NCBI GenBank assembly: GCA_965230515.1
Contig: OZ246007.1
Span: forward strand, 2,232,001-2,296,000
Reading direction: 5' to 3'
From: JAJFKB01 sp965230515
Lineage (GTDB): Bacteria; Pseudomonadota; Gammaproteobacteria; Pseudomonadales; IMCC2047
Length of the DNA: 64,000 nucleotides
Shown here: in pieces, positions 43,788-53,720 of the stretch
Layout of the letters: each line of letters begins with the position of its first letter
Numbering within the stretch: the first letter of the stretch is position 1
Position numbers and translations under genes: made by a program
Notes under the pieces: model-generated
What the model was told of the DNA's origin: nothing
Database searches by the model: none
Seen by the model: only the letters and a program-made list of their open reading frames with translations

Positions 43788-44597
43788 ATGAGCATCAGAA
43801 TTGCAGTAACCGGCGCGGCCGGACGGATGGGAAAAACACTGATCGAAGCGGTGGCCAATACCGACGGTGCAGAGTTATCTGCGGCAATTGAGCGGCCGGA
43901 TAGTTCACTGATAGGTGCTGATGCCGGCGAATTGGCAGGGGTTGGTAAAAATGGTGTTTTGCTGGTCGGTGACATCAGTTCGGTTCTTGACCAATTCGAT
44001 GTGTTGATTGATTTTACTGCGCCAGTTGCCACGGAGCTGAATGCCCGGGCCTGTGCTGAAGCGGGTAATAAAATGGTTATTGGCACCACTGGCTTCACTC
44101 CCGCACAAAAGGATACGGTTCTCGCTGCTGCGGACAAGACAGCCGTGTGTATGGCCTCTAATTTCAGTACCGGCGTTAATCTTTGTTTCAAGTTGCTGGA
44201 GTTGGCTGCTGAGGTGCTGGGAGATGATTCGGATATTGAGGTGTATGAAGCGCATCACCGGCACAAGGTTGATGCACCGTCCGGTACGGCATTGAGTATG
44301 GGCGGGGTGGTCGCAAAAACGCTGGGTCGGGATCTGAATGAGGTAGCTGTCTATGGTCGAGAAGGGCAGACCGGTGCCCGGGACGACAAGACCATTGGAT
44401 TTGCAACTGTGAGAGCTGGCGATATTGTGGGTGATCATACGGTGATGTTTGCCGCTGAAGGTGAGCGGGTTGAGATTACCCATAAAGCATCGAGTCGTAT
44501 GTCATTTGCCAGAGGAGCAGTTCGTGCGGCTTGCTGGCTGGCGGACAAAGATTGTGGTTTGTTTGATATGCAGGATGTGCTCGGTTTAAAGGCGTAG
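43788..44597 (+). CDS. dapB: 4-hydroxy-tetrahydrodipicolinate reductase
   Basis: 269 residues from the ATG at 43788 (AAGAGA upstream). N-terminal dinucleotide motif VTGAAGRMGKTL, then GTTGFTPAQ and the catalytic block EAHHRHKVDAPSGTA. It catalyses the NAD(P)H step of lysine and meso-diaminopimelate synthesis. It lies between dnaJ and carA as in pseudomonads. Confidence 0.96.
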   Translation: MSIRIAVTGAAGRMGKTLIEAVANTDGAELSAAIERPDSSLIGADAGELAGVGKNGVLLVGDISSVLDQFDVLIDFTAPVATELNARACAEAGNKMVIGTTGFTPAQKDTVLAAADKTAVCMASNFSTGVNLCFKLLELAAEVLGDDSDIEVYEAHHRHKVDAPSGTALSMGGVVAKTLGRDLNEVAVYGREGQTGARDDKTIGFATVRAGDIVGDHTVMFAAEGERVEITHKASSRMSFARGAVRAACWLADKDCGLFDMQDVLGLKA

Positions 44598-44749
44598 CGC
44601 TGCTGCGTCACCGTTTTTTCTCCCAAATTGTTTGTTGTTGTGCGCTGCAAGAAAAATTAGTGCATTGATTCGCCTACAGCAATAGACACTTGGGCTGCTC
44701 TTCACGTAAAATTGCCAACTCAGTGAATTCAGTAAATCACATCTATTTG

Positions 44750-44785
44750 AAGCGGGATGAGGCGTTGTCTTGTCTCGCTTTTTTG
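44750..44785 (+). terminator. Attenuator-like hairpin in the carA leader
   Basis: AAGCGGGATGAG pairs with CTTGTCTCGCTT (including G.U pairs), followed by TTTTTT. It lies 33 nt before the carA start. A 19-codon frame (44757-44816) spans it and stops one base before carA, so leader-controlled attenuation is possible. Confidence 0.5.
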
Positions 44786-44817
44786 CAAGCCTTGCACGCG
44801 TAGTTTGGGAGCATAAT

Positions 44818-45987
44818 TTGACAAAGCAGGCGATTCTGGCACTGGCCGATGGCAGTGTCTTTCTTGGCAGCGCAATAGGCGCCGATGGTGAGGCTATCGG
44901 TGAAGTTGTATTTAATACCGCTATGACTGGCTATCAGGAGATTCTGACGGATCCCTCCTACGCCAGCCAGATTGTGACGCTAACCTATCCACATATTGGT
45001 AATACCGGAGTGACTCCGGAGGATGAAGAATCCGAGCGCATCTGGGCGGCCGGGCTGGTAATCAGGGATTTGCCGCTATTGGCCAGCAACTGGCGCAAAA
45101 CCATGACCCTCGCGGATTATCTTAAGCAGCGAAATATTGTCGGTATAGCTGATATAGATACGCGCCGTTTAACCCGAATATTGCGCGATAAGGGAGCGCA
45201 AAATGGTTGTATCAAAGTAATCGCTGATGGCGATGACAGAGAAAACGCAATTGGCCAGGCGATAGCCCATGCGCAACAGTTTGCCGGTCTTAAAGGGTTG
45301 GATCTGGCAAAAGAGGTAACCACCCAAAGTGCGTATCCCTGGGGCGAAGGCGTCTGGCAATGGTCAGAGGGCTACCGGGAATCCGGACAAAAAACATACA
45401 AAGTGGTTGCTTATGATTTTGGTGTTAAACGTAATATTTTGAGAATGCTGGCTGAGCGGGGTTGTGAGCTGACCGTGGTGCCGGCTAAAACTCCTGCCGC
45501 TGATGTGCTGGCGATGAAGCCGGATGGCGTATTTTTATCGAACGGCCCGGGAGATCCGGAGCCTTGTGATTATGCTATCTCCGCCATACAGGAGATTCTG
45601 GAAACCAATGTGCCCTGTTTTGGTATCTGTCTCGGTCACCAGTTGTTGGCGTTGGCCAGTGGTGCGCAGACCATGAAAATGAAGTGCGGACATCATGGGG
45701 CAAATCATCCGGTTCAGGATTTGGCAACCGAAGAGGTGATGATTACCAGTCAAAATCACGGCTTCGCTGTTGATGAAACCGGGTTGCCGGAATCGTTACA
45801 GATTACTCACAAATCCCTGTTTGATGGTACGGTGCAGGGAATTAAGCATAAGGATCGCCCTGCATTTGGATTCCAGGGGCACCCGGAAGCGAGTCCGGGC
45901 CCACATGATGTGGCGCCATTATTTGACCGGTTCATCGAGTTGATGAGAGTTGCAAGAGCCAACGTACCTGAAGCACAAACAGAGTAG
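44818..45987 (+). CDS. carA: Carbamoyl-phosphate synthase small (glutaminase) subunit
   Basis: 389 residues if translation starts at the TTG at 44818, which has GGGAG six bases upstream and gives the family N-terminus TKQAILALADGS. The frame extends back to 44770 with no homology. The class I amidotransferase triad lies in CFGICLGHQ (Cys) and GHPEASPGPHD (His, Glu). It supplies ammonia to CarB for arginine and pyrimidine synthesis. Confidence 0.95.
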   Translation: MTKQAILALADGSVFLGSAIGADGEAIGEVVFNTAMTGYQEILTDPSYASQIVTLTYPHIGNTGVTPEDEESERIWAAGLVIRDLPLLASNWRKTMTLADYLKQRNIVGIADIDTRRLTRILRDKGAQNGCIKVIADGDDRENAIGQAIAHAQQFAGLKGLDLAKEVTTQSAYPWGEGVWQWSEGYRESGQKTYKVVAYDFGVKRNILRMLAERGCELTVVPAKTPAADVLAMKPDGVFLSNGPGDPEPCDYAISAIQEILETNVPCFGICLGHQLLALASGAQTMKMKCGHHGANHPVQDLATEEVMITSQNHGFAVDETGLPESLQITHKSLFDGTVQGIKHKDRPAFGFQGHPEASPGPHDVAPLFDRFIELMRVARANVPEAQTE

Positions 45988-45996
45988 TAAGAATAG

Positions 45997-48900
45997 ATGC
46001 CTAAACGTTTAGATATACAATCGATATTAATTCTCGGCGCAGGGCCTATTGTGATTGGTCAGGCCTGTGAGTTTGACTACTCAGGAGCGCAAGCCTGTAA
46101 AGCACTGCGTGAAGAGGGCTACCGGGTAATCCTGGTCAACTCAAATCCGGCCACCATTATGACCGATCCGGTGATGGCTGATGCCACCTATATTGAGCCG
46201 GTACGTTGGCAGACGGTAGCAAAAATTATCGAGAAAGAGCGCCCCGATGCGTTGCTGCCAACAATGGGTGGTCAGACCGCATTGAACTGTGCGCTGGATC
46301 TGGATAGAGAAGGTGTGTTGGCTGAGTATGGCGTAGAAATGATTGGCGCTACTCAGGATGCAATTGATAAAGCGGAGGATCGCGAACGATTTGACCGGGC
46401 GATGAAAGCGATCGGCCTGGATACCCCTCGATCTGCCATTGCCCACAGCATGGAAGAAGCAATTCAGGTGCAGGCGAGGCTCGGTTTTCCCTGTATTATT
46501 CGTCCCTCCTTCACCATGGGCGGGAGTGGTGGCGGTATTGCTTACAACAAAGAAGAGTTTGCGGAAATATGCAAGCGCGGGCTCGAGCTATCGCCAACTA
46601 ATGAGTTGCTGATTGATGAGTCGCTGATTGGTTGGAAAGAGTATGAGATGGAGGTGGTGCGGGATAAAAATGATAACTGCATCATCGTGTGTTCGATTGA
46701 AAATGTCGATGCCATGGGTGTTCATACCGGAGATTCAATAACCGTTGCGCCAGCACAAACGCTGACTGACAAAGAATATCAGATCCTTCGTAATGCCTCG
46801 ATTGCAGTATTGCGCGAGATTGGAGTGGAAACAGGGGGCTCTAACGTACAGTTCGGCATGCACCCTGAGACCGGACGCCTGGTCATTATTGAGATGAACC
46901 CAAGGGTGTCCCGGTCATCCGCGCTGGCTTCCAAGGCGACCGGCTTTCCGATTGCCAAAGTGGCTGCCAAGTTGGCGGTTGGCTATACCCTGGATGAGCT
47001 GGAAAATGAGATTACCGGTGGCATCACGCCGGCATCTTTTGAGCCAAGCATTGATTATGTAGTTACCAAAATTCCGCGTTTTACCTTTGAAAAGTTTTCC
47101 CAGGCTGACCCTCGATTGACCACCCAGATGAAGTCGGTCGGTGAGGTGATGGCTATTGGTCGTACTTTTCAGGAGTCAGTGCAAAAGGCGCTACGGGGTA
47201 TGGAAACAGGTATCAGTGGATTTGAGCCGGTAGTGCAAGAGCAGGATGATTCACTGAGAGCGACTATTACGCATGAATTGCAAACGCCCGGCGCTGATCG
47301 GTTGCGTTATGTAGCGGACGCGTACCGCAATGGTTTTGATACTGAAGCGATCTACAGTTTAAGTGGTATCGATCCCTGGTACCTGGTTCAGGTGGAGGAT
47401 CTTGTTCTGGAGGAGCAGGCACTAAAAGGTGTTCCTCTGGCGCAGTTGGACAAAGATCGTTTGTATGGACTTAAGCGCAAAGGGTTTTCCGATTTGCGAC
47501 TGTCACAGTTGCTTGAGGTGTCTGAATCCCAGGTTCGGGAGTTGCGCTGGCAGCATGGTATTCGACCGGTCTACAAGAGGGTGGATACCTGTGCGGCTGA
47601 ATTCTCGGCATCCACAGCTTACATGTATTCGACTTATGAAGAAGAGTGCGAAGCTGACCCCTCTGATCGCGACAAGATTATGGTGCTTGGTGGTGGGCCA
47701 AATCGTATTGGCCAGGGTATCGAATTTGACTATTGCTGCGTCCATGCAGCGCTGGCAATGCGCGATGATGGTTATGAAACCATTATGGTGAACTGCAATC
47801 CGGAAACCGTTTCAACGGATTATGACACTTCGGACCGCCTGTATTTTGAGCCGGTCACGCTGGAAGATGTTCTGGAAATCATTGAGAAAGAGAAACCAAA
47901 AGGTGTAATTGTCCAGTATGGTGGTCAGACGCCACTGAAATTGGCAAGAGGCCTTGAAGCGGCTGGGGCGCCTATTATCGGCACTACACCCGATGCCATT
48001 GATCGTGCTGAAGATCGGGAGCGTTTCCAGCAACTCATTGAGAAGCTGGAGTTGATTCAGCCGCCCAATGGTACTGTCAGAAGTCTGGAAGAGGGGCTGA
48101 ACAAGGCCCAGGAAATTGGTTATCCGCTGGTGGTCAGGCCCTCCTATGTGTTGGGTGGACGTGCTATGGAAATCGTGTATTCCGACGATGAGTTAAAGCG
48201 CTACATGAACGAAGCGGTGGCGGTTTCCAATGAGAGCCCGGTGCTTCTGGACCACTTTTTGAGTGCTGCTGTTGAGGTTGATGTGGATGCGGTCAGTGAT
48301 GGTACCGACGTAGTAATCGGCGCGGTCATGCAGCATATTGAGCAAGCCGGCGTGCATTCAGGCGATTCAGCCTGTTCTCTGCCACCGTACAATATTGAAG
48401 GTGATATTCTGGCAGCGATTCGCGACCAGGTTAAAAGTATGGCGCTCGAAATCGGTGTTATCGGCCTGATGAATGTGCAGCTGGCGATTCAGGATGGTGT
48501 TATCTATGTCATTGAGGTGAACCCGCGAGCATCACGCACAGTACCATTCGTATCGAAGTGTATAGGCGTATCGCTGGCGCAGGTGGCGGCCAGATGCATG
48601 GTGGGAACCTCATTGCGTGAACAGGGTTTAACCGAAGAGATTGTTCCTCCTTATGTCAGTGTGAAAGAGGCGGTATTCCCCTTTAATAAATTTCAGGGTG
48701 TTGATCCGATTCTCGGGCCAGAAATGAAGTCGACCGGTGAGGTCATGGGAGTTGGTGACAGTTTCGCCGAGGCCTTTGCCAAGGCGCAGGCGGCGGCGGG
48801 AGAGACGCTGCCAAAATCAGGAAGAGCGTTTCTGAGTGTAAGGGATGCAGACAAGGCTGCGTTACCAGAAGTGGCGAGAGAACTGATCGAACTGAATTTC

Positions 48901-49242
48901 GAATTGGTGGCAACGCGTGGAACCGCGCAGGTATTGAAAGAGCTTGGCATTGAAGTAGCCCTGGTTAATAAGGTGGTTGAAGGGCGTCCGCATATTGTCG
49001 ATATGCTGAAAAATGATGAGATCAGTTACATTCTTAATACGACGGAAGGTAAGCAGGCAATTGCAGACTCGGCCAGTATTCGCCGATCGGCGCTTCAGCA
49101 TAAGGTTTATTACAGCACCACGATGGCGGCGGCTAATGCCTTCTGTCAAGCGTTGGCCTTTGGGCATGAACGCAAGGTGCGTCGATTACAGGAGCTGCAC
49201 CTCCGTTTGGAAGAAAAGTCAGGGGATGGGAGTAACGCATGA
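45997..49242 (+). CDS. carB: Carbamoyl-phosphate synthase large subunit
   Basis: 1081-residue synthase with two homologous ATP-grasp halves. The first begins SILILGAGPIVIGQACEFDYSGAQ and the second KIMVLGGGPNRIGQGIEFDYCC. An oligomerisation domain lies between them, and a C-terminal MGS-type allosteric domain ends the protein (from about 940; TRGTAQVLKELGI). It follows carA by 9 nt and its stop overlaps the greA start (ATGA). Confidence 0.98.
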   Translation: MPKRLDIQSILILGAGPIVIGQACEFDYSGAQACKALREEGYRVILVNSNPATIMTDPVMADATYIEPVRWQTVAKIIEKERPDALLPTMGGQTALNCALDLDREGVLAEYGVEMIGATQDAIDKAEDRERFDRAMKAIGLDTPRSAIAHSMEEAIQVQARLGFPCIIRPSFTMGGSGGGIAYNKEEFAEICKRGLELSPTNELLIDESLIGWKEYEMEVVRDKNDNCIIVCSIENVDAMGVHTGDSITVAPAQTLTDKEYQILRNASIAVLREIGVETGGSNVQFGMHPETGRLVIIEMNPRVSRSSALASKATGFPIAKVAAKLAVGYTLDELENEITGGITPASFEPSIDYVVTKIPRFTFEKFSQADPRLTTQMKSVGEVMAIGRTFQESVQKALRGMETGISGFEPVVQEQDDSLRATITHELQTPGADRLRYVADAYRNGFDTEAIYSLSGIDPWYLVQVEDLVLEEQALKGVPLAQLDKDRLYGLKRKGFSDLRLSQLLEVSESQVRELRWQHGIRPVYKRVDTCAAEFSASTAYMYSTYEEECEADPSDRDKIMVLGGGPNRIGQGIEFDYCCVHAALAMRDDGYETIMVNCNPETVSTDYDTSDRLYFEPVTLEDVLEIIEKEKPKGVIVQYGGQTPLKLARGLEAAGAPIIGTTPDAIDRAEDRERFQQLIEKLELIQPPNGTVRSLEEGLNKAQEIGYPLVVRPSYVLGGRAMEIVYSDDELKRYMNEAVAVSNESPVLLDHFLSAAVEVDVDAVSDGTDVVIGAVMQHIEQAGVHSGDSACSLPPYNIEGDILAAIRDQVKSMALEIGVIGLMNVQLAIQDGVIYVIEVNPRASRTVPFVSKCIGVSLAQVAARCMVGTSLREQGLTEEIVPPYVSVKEAVFPFNKFQGVDPILGPEMKSTGEVMGVGDSFAEAFAKAQAAAGETLPKSGRAFLSVRDADKAALPEVARELIELNFELVATRGTAQVLKELGIEVALVNKVVEGRPHIVDMLKNDEISYILNTTEGKQAIADSASIRRSALQHKVYYSTTMAAANAFCQALAFGHERKVRRLQELHLRLEEKSGDGSNA

Positions 49243-49715
49243 GCAAGGTGCCGATGACAAAAGAGGGTGCTTTAAAATTACGTGAAGAGCTGGAAAAGCT
49301 GAAAACAGTCGATAGACCTCGTATTATCGCTGCTATCGCTGAAGCTCGTGAGCATGGTGATTTGAAGGAGAACGCCGAATATCATGCGGCCAGAGAGGAG
49401 CAGGGCTTTGCCGAGGGCCGTATCAAGGAGATTGAGGCCAAGCTGTCCAATTCGCAGGTGATTGATGTTACGCAAATTGATAATACCGGCAAGGTGATCT
49501 TTGGTGTGACAGTTGAAATCGAAAATATCGATACCGGTAAAGCCACCACCTATCGCATTGTAGGTGAAGATGAGGCTGATTTGAAGGTGATGAAGATTTC
49601 AATAACCTCGCCAATCGCAAGAGCATTAATTGGTAAAATGGAAGGTGACCTGGTGCAGGTGCAGATTCCGGATGGTATTGTCGAGTATGAAATTATAGAG
49701 GTTCAGCACATTTAG
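49239..49715 (+). CDS. greA: Transcription elongation factor GreA
   Basis: 158 residues: N-terminal coiled-coil hairpin (GALKLREELEKLKTVDRPRI and EHGDLKENAEYHAAREEQGF, the basic and acidic tip region), and a C-terminal FKBP-like domain with TYRIVGEDEAD and ITSPIARALIGKMEGD. It rescues backtracked RNA polymerase. It is translationally coupled to carB by a 4-nt overlap. Confidence 0.97.
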   Translation: MSKVPMTKEGALKLREELEKLKTVDRPRIIAAIAEAREHGDLKENAEYHAAREEQGFAEGRIKEIEAKLSNSQVIDVTQIDNTGKVIFGVTVEIENIDTGKATTYRIVGEDEADLKVMKISITSPIARALIGKMEGDLVQVQIPDGIVEYEIIEVQHI

Positions 49716-49762
49716 CGAAAACAGGGTGTTCGGGCTGATAGGCTGAATGCTGGCGCGCTGGT

Positions 49763-50074
49763 TTATCCGTTTGCACGCAGGATATTGGATAACCGGGGGT
49801 TTGGCTTCGCGGCGGCACGGAACACCAGCGCTACATTACCGATAGCCTGAACCAATTCGCAGCCACAATCTTCACAGAGCTTGAGTGTCAGTGCCTTCTT
49901 GGCTTCACGGTCACCACAGCTCAGCTTTATTTTGATCAGCTCATGATCATTGAGTGCGCGATTGAGTTCGAGCATTACGCCCTCTGACAGGCCCTGATCG
50001 GATATCATAACCACCGGCTTTAAGCCGTGACCGATGGAGCGATATTTTTTGATTTTTTCGCTGCTTAGCGCCAT
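49763..50074 (-). CDS. yhbY: YhbY family RNA-binding (CRM domain) protein
   Basis: 103-residue CRM-domain protein associated with 50S ribosome maturation. Signature YRSIGHGLKPVVMISDQGL with the GxxG loop, HELIKIKL, and the C-terminal ALVFRAAAKPNPRLSNI. It is divergent from rlmE, the conserved arrangement next to ftsH. Confidence 0.92.
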   Translation of the reverse strand: MALSSEKIKKYRSIGHGLKPVVMISDQGLSEGVMLELNRALNDHELIKIKLSCGDREAKKALTLKLCEDCGCELVQAIGNVALVFRAAAKPNPRLSNILRANG

Positions 50075-50158
50075 GATGAAGCAATAGACCCGTTACTTTA
50101 GTTGAGGGGGCGGCATTATAACCAATCGCTGGGTCGCGGGATAGAGGTATGCAAATTT

Positions 50159-50779
50159 ATGGCGAGAAGTAAATCCAGCGGTAAATGGCTTGAGGAGCAC
50201 TTCAGGGACCCCTATGTAAAAAAGTCGCAGCAGGCGGGCTACCGGTCGCGTGCCAGCTACAAGTTGCTGGAGATTCAGGGTAAGGATCATCTGATCAAAC
50301 CGGGTATGACTGTGCTTGATCTAGGAGCAGCGCCGGGTGGCTGGAGTCAGGTGGCAGCCGAACTGGTTGGTAAAAAAGGGACCGTGATCGCATCGGATAT
50401 ATTACCGATGGATGCCATTGAGAATGTGCAGTTTATTAAAGGTGATTTTACTGAAACACAAGCCTATGACGAGATCATTGCCGCATTAAACGGACAGAGG
50501 GTAGACCTTGTAATTTCCGATATGGCCCCCAATATGAGTGGTATAAGTGCTGTTGATCAGCCACGTTCGATCTATCTGGTAGAGTTGGCGCTGGATATGG
50601 CCAGCCAGGTTCTGGTTCCAGGCGGTTGTTTTTTAACGAAAATATTCCAAGGTACTGGATTTGATGAATTATTGGCGCAGATGCGGTCAAAGTTTAACAA
50701 GGTGCAGTCCCGTAAACCTGATGCCTCCCGATCACGTTCACGGGAACAATATATAGTAGCAAGAGGCTTTAAGGCCTGA
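50159..50779 (+). CDS. rlmE: 23S rRNA 2'-O-ribose U2552 methyltransferase
   Basis: 206 residues from the ATG at 50159 (MARSKSSGKWLEEHF; the frame opens earlier at 50102 without homology). SAM motif VLDLGAAPGGWSQ, the SDMAPNMSG block, and the catalytic K-D-K-E residues including the Lys in FLTKIFQG. It modifies U2552 in the ribosomal A-loop. It precedes ftsH. Confidence 0.95.
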   Translation: MARSKSSGKWLEEHFRDPYVKKSQQAGYRSRASYKLLEIQGKDHLIKPGMTVLDLGAAPGGWSQVAAELVGKKGTVIASDILPMDAIENVQFIKGDFTETQAYDEIIAALNGQRVDLVISDMAPNMSGISAVDQPRSIYLVELALDMASQVLVPGGCFLTKIFQGTGFDELLAQMRSKFNKVQSRKPDASRSRSREQYIVARGFKA

Positions 50780-50841
50780 ATGATAATTTAACGAAGCTGA
50801 CCGCATCACGCTGAAAGCGCGTTTATGACGAGGATATTGCC

Positions 50842-52779
50842 TTGAATGATATGGCAAAGAATTTGGTTTTATGGCTGGTGATCGCCGCGATACTGTTGGT
50901 GGTGTTCAACAATTTTAATGTTGAAACTACCAATCAGCCGCTCAACTATTCAGAGTTTGTACGCCAGGTTCAGGCGGATCAGGTAACCCAGGTTACCATT
51001 GATGGTTATGTGATATCCGGATTGCGTACCGATGGTACTCGCTTTGAAACTATTCGCCCTGCACTGCAGGACCCCAAGCTGATTGATGACTTGCTGGAAC
51101 ACCAGGTTACCGTGGTGGGTAAGCAACCGGAGCAACAAAGTATCTGGGCGCAGTTGCTGGTCGCAGCCTTTCCCATTCTGGTCATTTTGGCGGTCTTTAT
51201 GTTTTTTATGCGCCAGATGCAGGGTGGCGGCGGCGGTGGAAAAGGCCCGATGGCCTTTGGTAAAAGTAAGGCAAGATTGCTAGGTGAAGACCAGGTTAAT
51301 ACCACTTTTGCTGATGTGGCCGGGGTTGAGGAGGCAAAGGAGGATGTGCAGGAGCTGGTAGAGTTTCTGCGTGAGCCCGGTAAGTTTCAGCGTTTGGGCG
51401 GACATATTCCGCGCGGCGTACTTTTAGTTGGTCCTCCCGGTACTGGTAAGACGCTGCTGGCCAAAGCGATCGCAGGCGAAGCAAAAGTCCCCTTCTTTAC
51501 CATTTCCGGTTCCGATTTTGTGGAGATGTTTGTCGGAGTGGGCGCATCCCGGGTCAGGGATATGTTTGAGCAGGCGAAAAAACACGCACCCTGTATTATC
51601 TTCATTGATGAGATTGATGCGGTTGGACGTCATCGGGGCGCGGGCCTGGGTGGCGGACATGATGAGAGGGAGCAGACACTTAACCAGCTACTGGTCGAAA
51701 TGGATGGCTTTGAGGGCAAAGAGGGCGTGATTGTAATCGCCGCGACCAACCGGCCGGACGTACTCGACCCAGCACTGCTGCGTCCGGGCCGTTTTGATCG
51801 TCAGGTGGTGGTCGGTCTTCCCGATATTCGCGGTCGCGAACAGATTATCAAAGTACATATGCGCAAAGTACCGCTCGATGAGGATGTAAAAGCCGGTGTG
51901 ATTGCTCGTGGTACGCCCGGATTTTCAGGGGCCGATCTGGCTAACCTGGTGAATGAGGCTTCCTTGTTTGCAGCGCGGGCTAACAAACGAACTGTAAGCA
52001 TGCAGGAGTTTGAGCTTGCAAAAGACAAAATCATGATGGGTGCGGAACGGCGCTCAATGGTGATGTCGGAAGATGAAAAACGTAATACAGCTTATCATGA
52101 AGCAGGGCACGCAATTGTTGGCCGAATGGTGCCAGAGCATGATCCGGTTTATAAGGTTAGTATTATTCCGCGCGGCAGGGCGTTGGGCGTTACTATGTTT
52201 TTGCCGGAAGAAGACCGGTATAGCCACAGTAAGCGTTCGCTGATCAGTCAGGTTTGCAGTCTTTTTGGCGGTCGTATTGCCGAGGAGATAATCCTGGGCA
52301 GTGAGGGCGTGACGACTGGCGCTGCCAACGATATTCAGCGTGCAACCTCCATGGTGCGCAGCATGGTCACCAAGTGGGGGCTCTCTGAAAAGATGGGTCC
52401 TTTGATGTATGAAGAGGATGATGGCGAGGTATTTCTTGGCAGGTCTGCGGCATCCAATCAAAGCCATGTTTCTTCTGAAACCAAGCGGTTGATCGATGAA
52501 GAGGTGCGCAATATCATCGACAATTGTTATGAGAGTGCCAAGCAGATTCTCGAGGACAACCTGGACAAGTTACATACCATGGCCGATGCGTTGATGCAGT
52601 ATGAGACGATCGATTCTGATCAGATCGATGACATCATGTCAGGAAAAGAGCCTCGTCCGCCTGCTGATTGGGATGGCGGTTCACCGGGAGCACCAGATTC
52701 TGAAGAGATTAATGCTGCGCCTGATGAGAACAGCGACAGCAATAAAGAGCCGCCGGGTCGTCCGGCTGGTGAGCACTGA
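50842..52779 (+). CDS. ftsH: ATP-dependent zinc metalloprotease FtsH
   Basis: 645-residue membrane AAA protease. Two N-terminal membrane segments flank a periplasmic domain. The product then has Walker A GPPGTGKT, Walker B IIFIDEIDAVG, second region of homology RPGRFDRQ, and the zinc motif HEAGH near residue 417. A hydrophilic, acidic tail ends the protein. I choose the TTG at 50842, with AGGA seven bases upstream and family-like MNDMAKNLVLW; the ATG at 50851 is the alternative. In enterics FtsH degrades sigma-32 and LpxC. Confidence 0.97.
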   Translation: MNDMAKNLVLWLVIAAILLVVFNNFNVETTNQPLNYSEFVRQVQADQVTQVTIDGYVISGLRTDGTRFETIRPALQDPKLIDDLLEHQVTVVGKQPEQQSIWAQLLVAAFPILVILAVFMFFMRQMQGGGGGGKGPMAFGKSKARLLGEDQVNTTFADVAGVEEAKEDVQELVEFLREPGKFQRLGGHIPRGVLLVGPPGTGKTLLAKAIAGEAKVPFFTISGSDFVEMFVGVGASRVRDMFEQAKKHAPCIIFIDEIDAVGRHRGAGLGGGHDEREQTLNQLLVEMDGFEGKEGVIVIAATNRPDVLDPALLRPGRFDRQVVVGLPDIRGREQIIKVHMRKVPLDEDVKAGVIARGTPGFSGADLANLVNEASLFAARANKRTVSMQEFELAKDKIMMGAERRSMVMSEDEKRNTAYHEAGHAIVGRMVPEHDPVYKVSIIPRGRALGVTMFLPEEDRYSHSKRSLISQVCSLFGGRIAEEIILGSEGVTTGAANDIQRATSMVRSMVTKWGLSEKMGPLMYEEDDGEVFLGRSAASNQSHVSSETKRLIDEEVRNIIDNCYESAKQILEDNLDKLHTMADALMQYETIDSDQIDDIMSGKEPRPPADWDGGSPGAPDSEEINAAPDENSDSNKEPPGRPAGEH

Positions 52780-52808
52780 TAAATCAGATTTAGTATTAAG
52801 CCATCGTC

Positions 52809-53708
52809 ATGGCCGATTCAGAGCTGGAAAACAGGCCGCGGCTGCTGCAATGCGGTACGCGTGAACTTAATCTAGCCGTTCCGCAATTAATGGGCGTGCT
52901 CAATGTCACGCCTGACTCATTTTCCGATGGTGGCAGTTACTTTAGTGGCAATAAGCCGGATATTGATAAAGTCCTGAAAAGAGCAGAAGCGATGCTTGAT
53001 GAGGGTGCTGCCATTATCGATATTGGTGGGGAATCAACCCGCCCTGGTGCGGCTTCGGTGTCACTGCAGCAGGAACTGGAGCGCGTTGTTACTGCGGTTG
53101 AAGCGATCACCGCCAGGCTGCCAGCCGTAATCTCAGTAGATACCAGTACTCCAGAGGTGATGGTTGAGGCACATGCTGCAGGTGCCGGTATGATTAACGA
53201 TGTGAGAGCGCTTGCGCGGCCCGGGGCAATGCAGGCCGCAGTCAATACGGGTTTGCCTGTCTGTCTGATGCATATGCAGGGAGAGCCCGATACTATGCAG
53301 CGAAAACCCGTTTATGGCAATGTGGTTGAGGAGATTATTGACTACCTGGGCATGCGCATAAGCAGTTGTATTGAGTCAGGGTTGCCACAACATAAAATTC
53401 TGGTGGATCCGGGATTTGGGTTTGGTAAAACGCTTCATCATAATCTACAGTTACTTAACAATTTACAGGCTTTTAAAGAATTAGGCGTACCCATCCTGGT
53501 AGGAATGTCGCGAAAATCAATGATTGGGCAATTGTTAGGTCATAAAACGCAGGAGCGGCTTTTTGGCAGCATTGCACTCGCGACGCTGGCAGTGGCCAAC
53601 GGGGCGGATATAGTTCGCTGCCATGACGTCGCGGCGACCTATGATGCCGTTCGTATTGCCTCTGCTGTTGTTAAAGAGGGTGGGTTAATTGAATCTAAAG
53701 TTAAGTAG
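52809..53708 (+). CDS. folP: Dihydropteroate synthase
   Basis: 299-residue TIM-barrel enzyme that joins p-aminobenzoate to hydroxymethyl-dihydropterin diphosphate in folate synthesis. Motifs are MGVLNVTPDSFSDGG, DIGGESTRPGA, LVDPGFGFGK and GMSRKSMIG. It is the sulfonamide target. It lies 29 nt after ftsH. Confidence 0.96.
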   Translation: MADSELENRPRLLQCGTRELNLAVPQLMGVLNVTPDSFSDGGSYFSGNKPDIDKVLKRAEAMLDEGAAIIDIGGESTRPGAASVSLQQELERVVTAVEAITARLPAVISVDTSTPEVMVEAHAAGAGMINDVRALARPGAMQAAVNTGLPVCLMHMQGEPDTMQRKPVYGNVVEEIIDYLGMRISSCIESGLPQHKILVDPGFGFGKTLHHNLQLLNNLQAFKELGVPILVGMSRKSMIGQLLGHKTQERLFGSIALATLAVANGADIVRCHDVAATYDAVRIASAVVKEGGLIESKVK

Positions 53709-53720
53709 GTGCTTTTAGCT

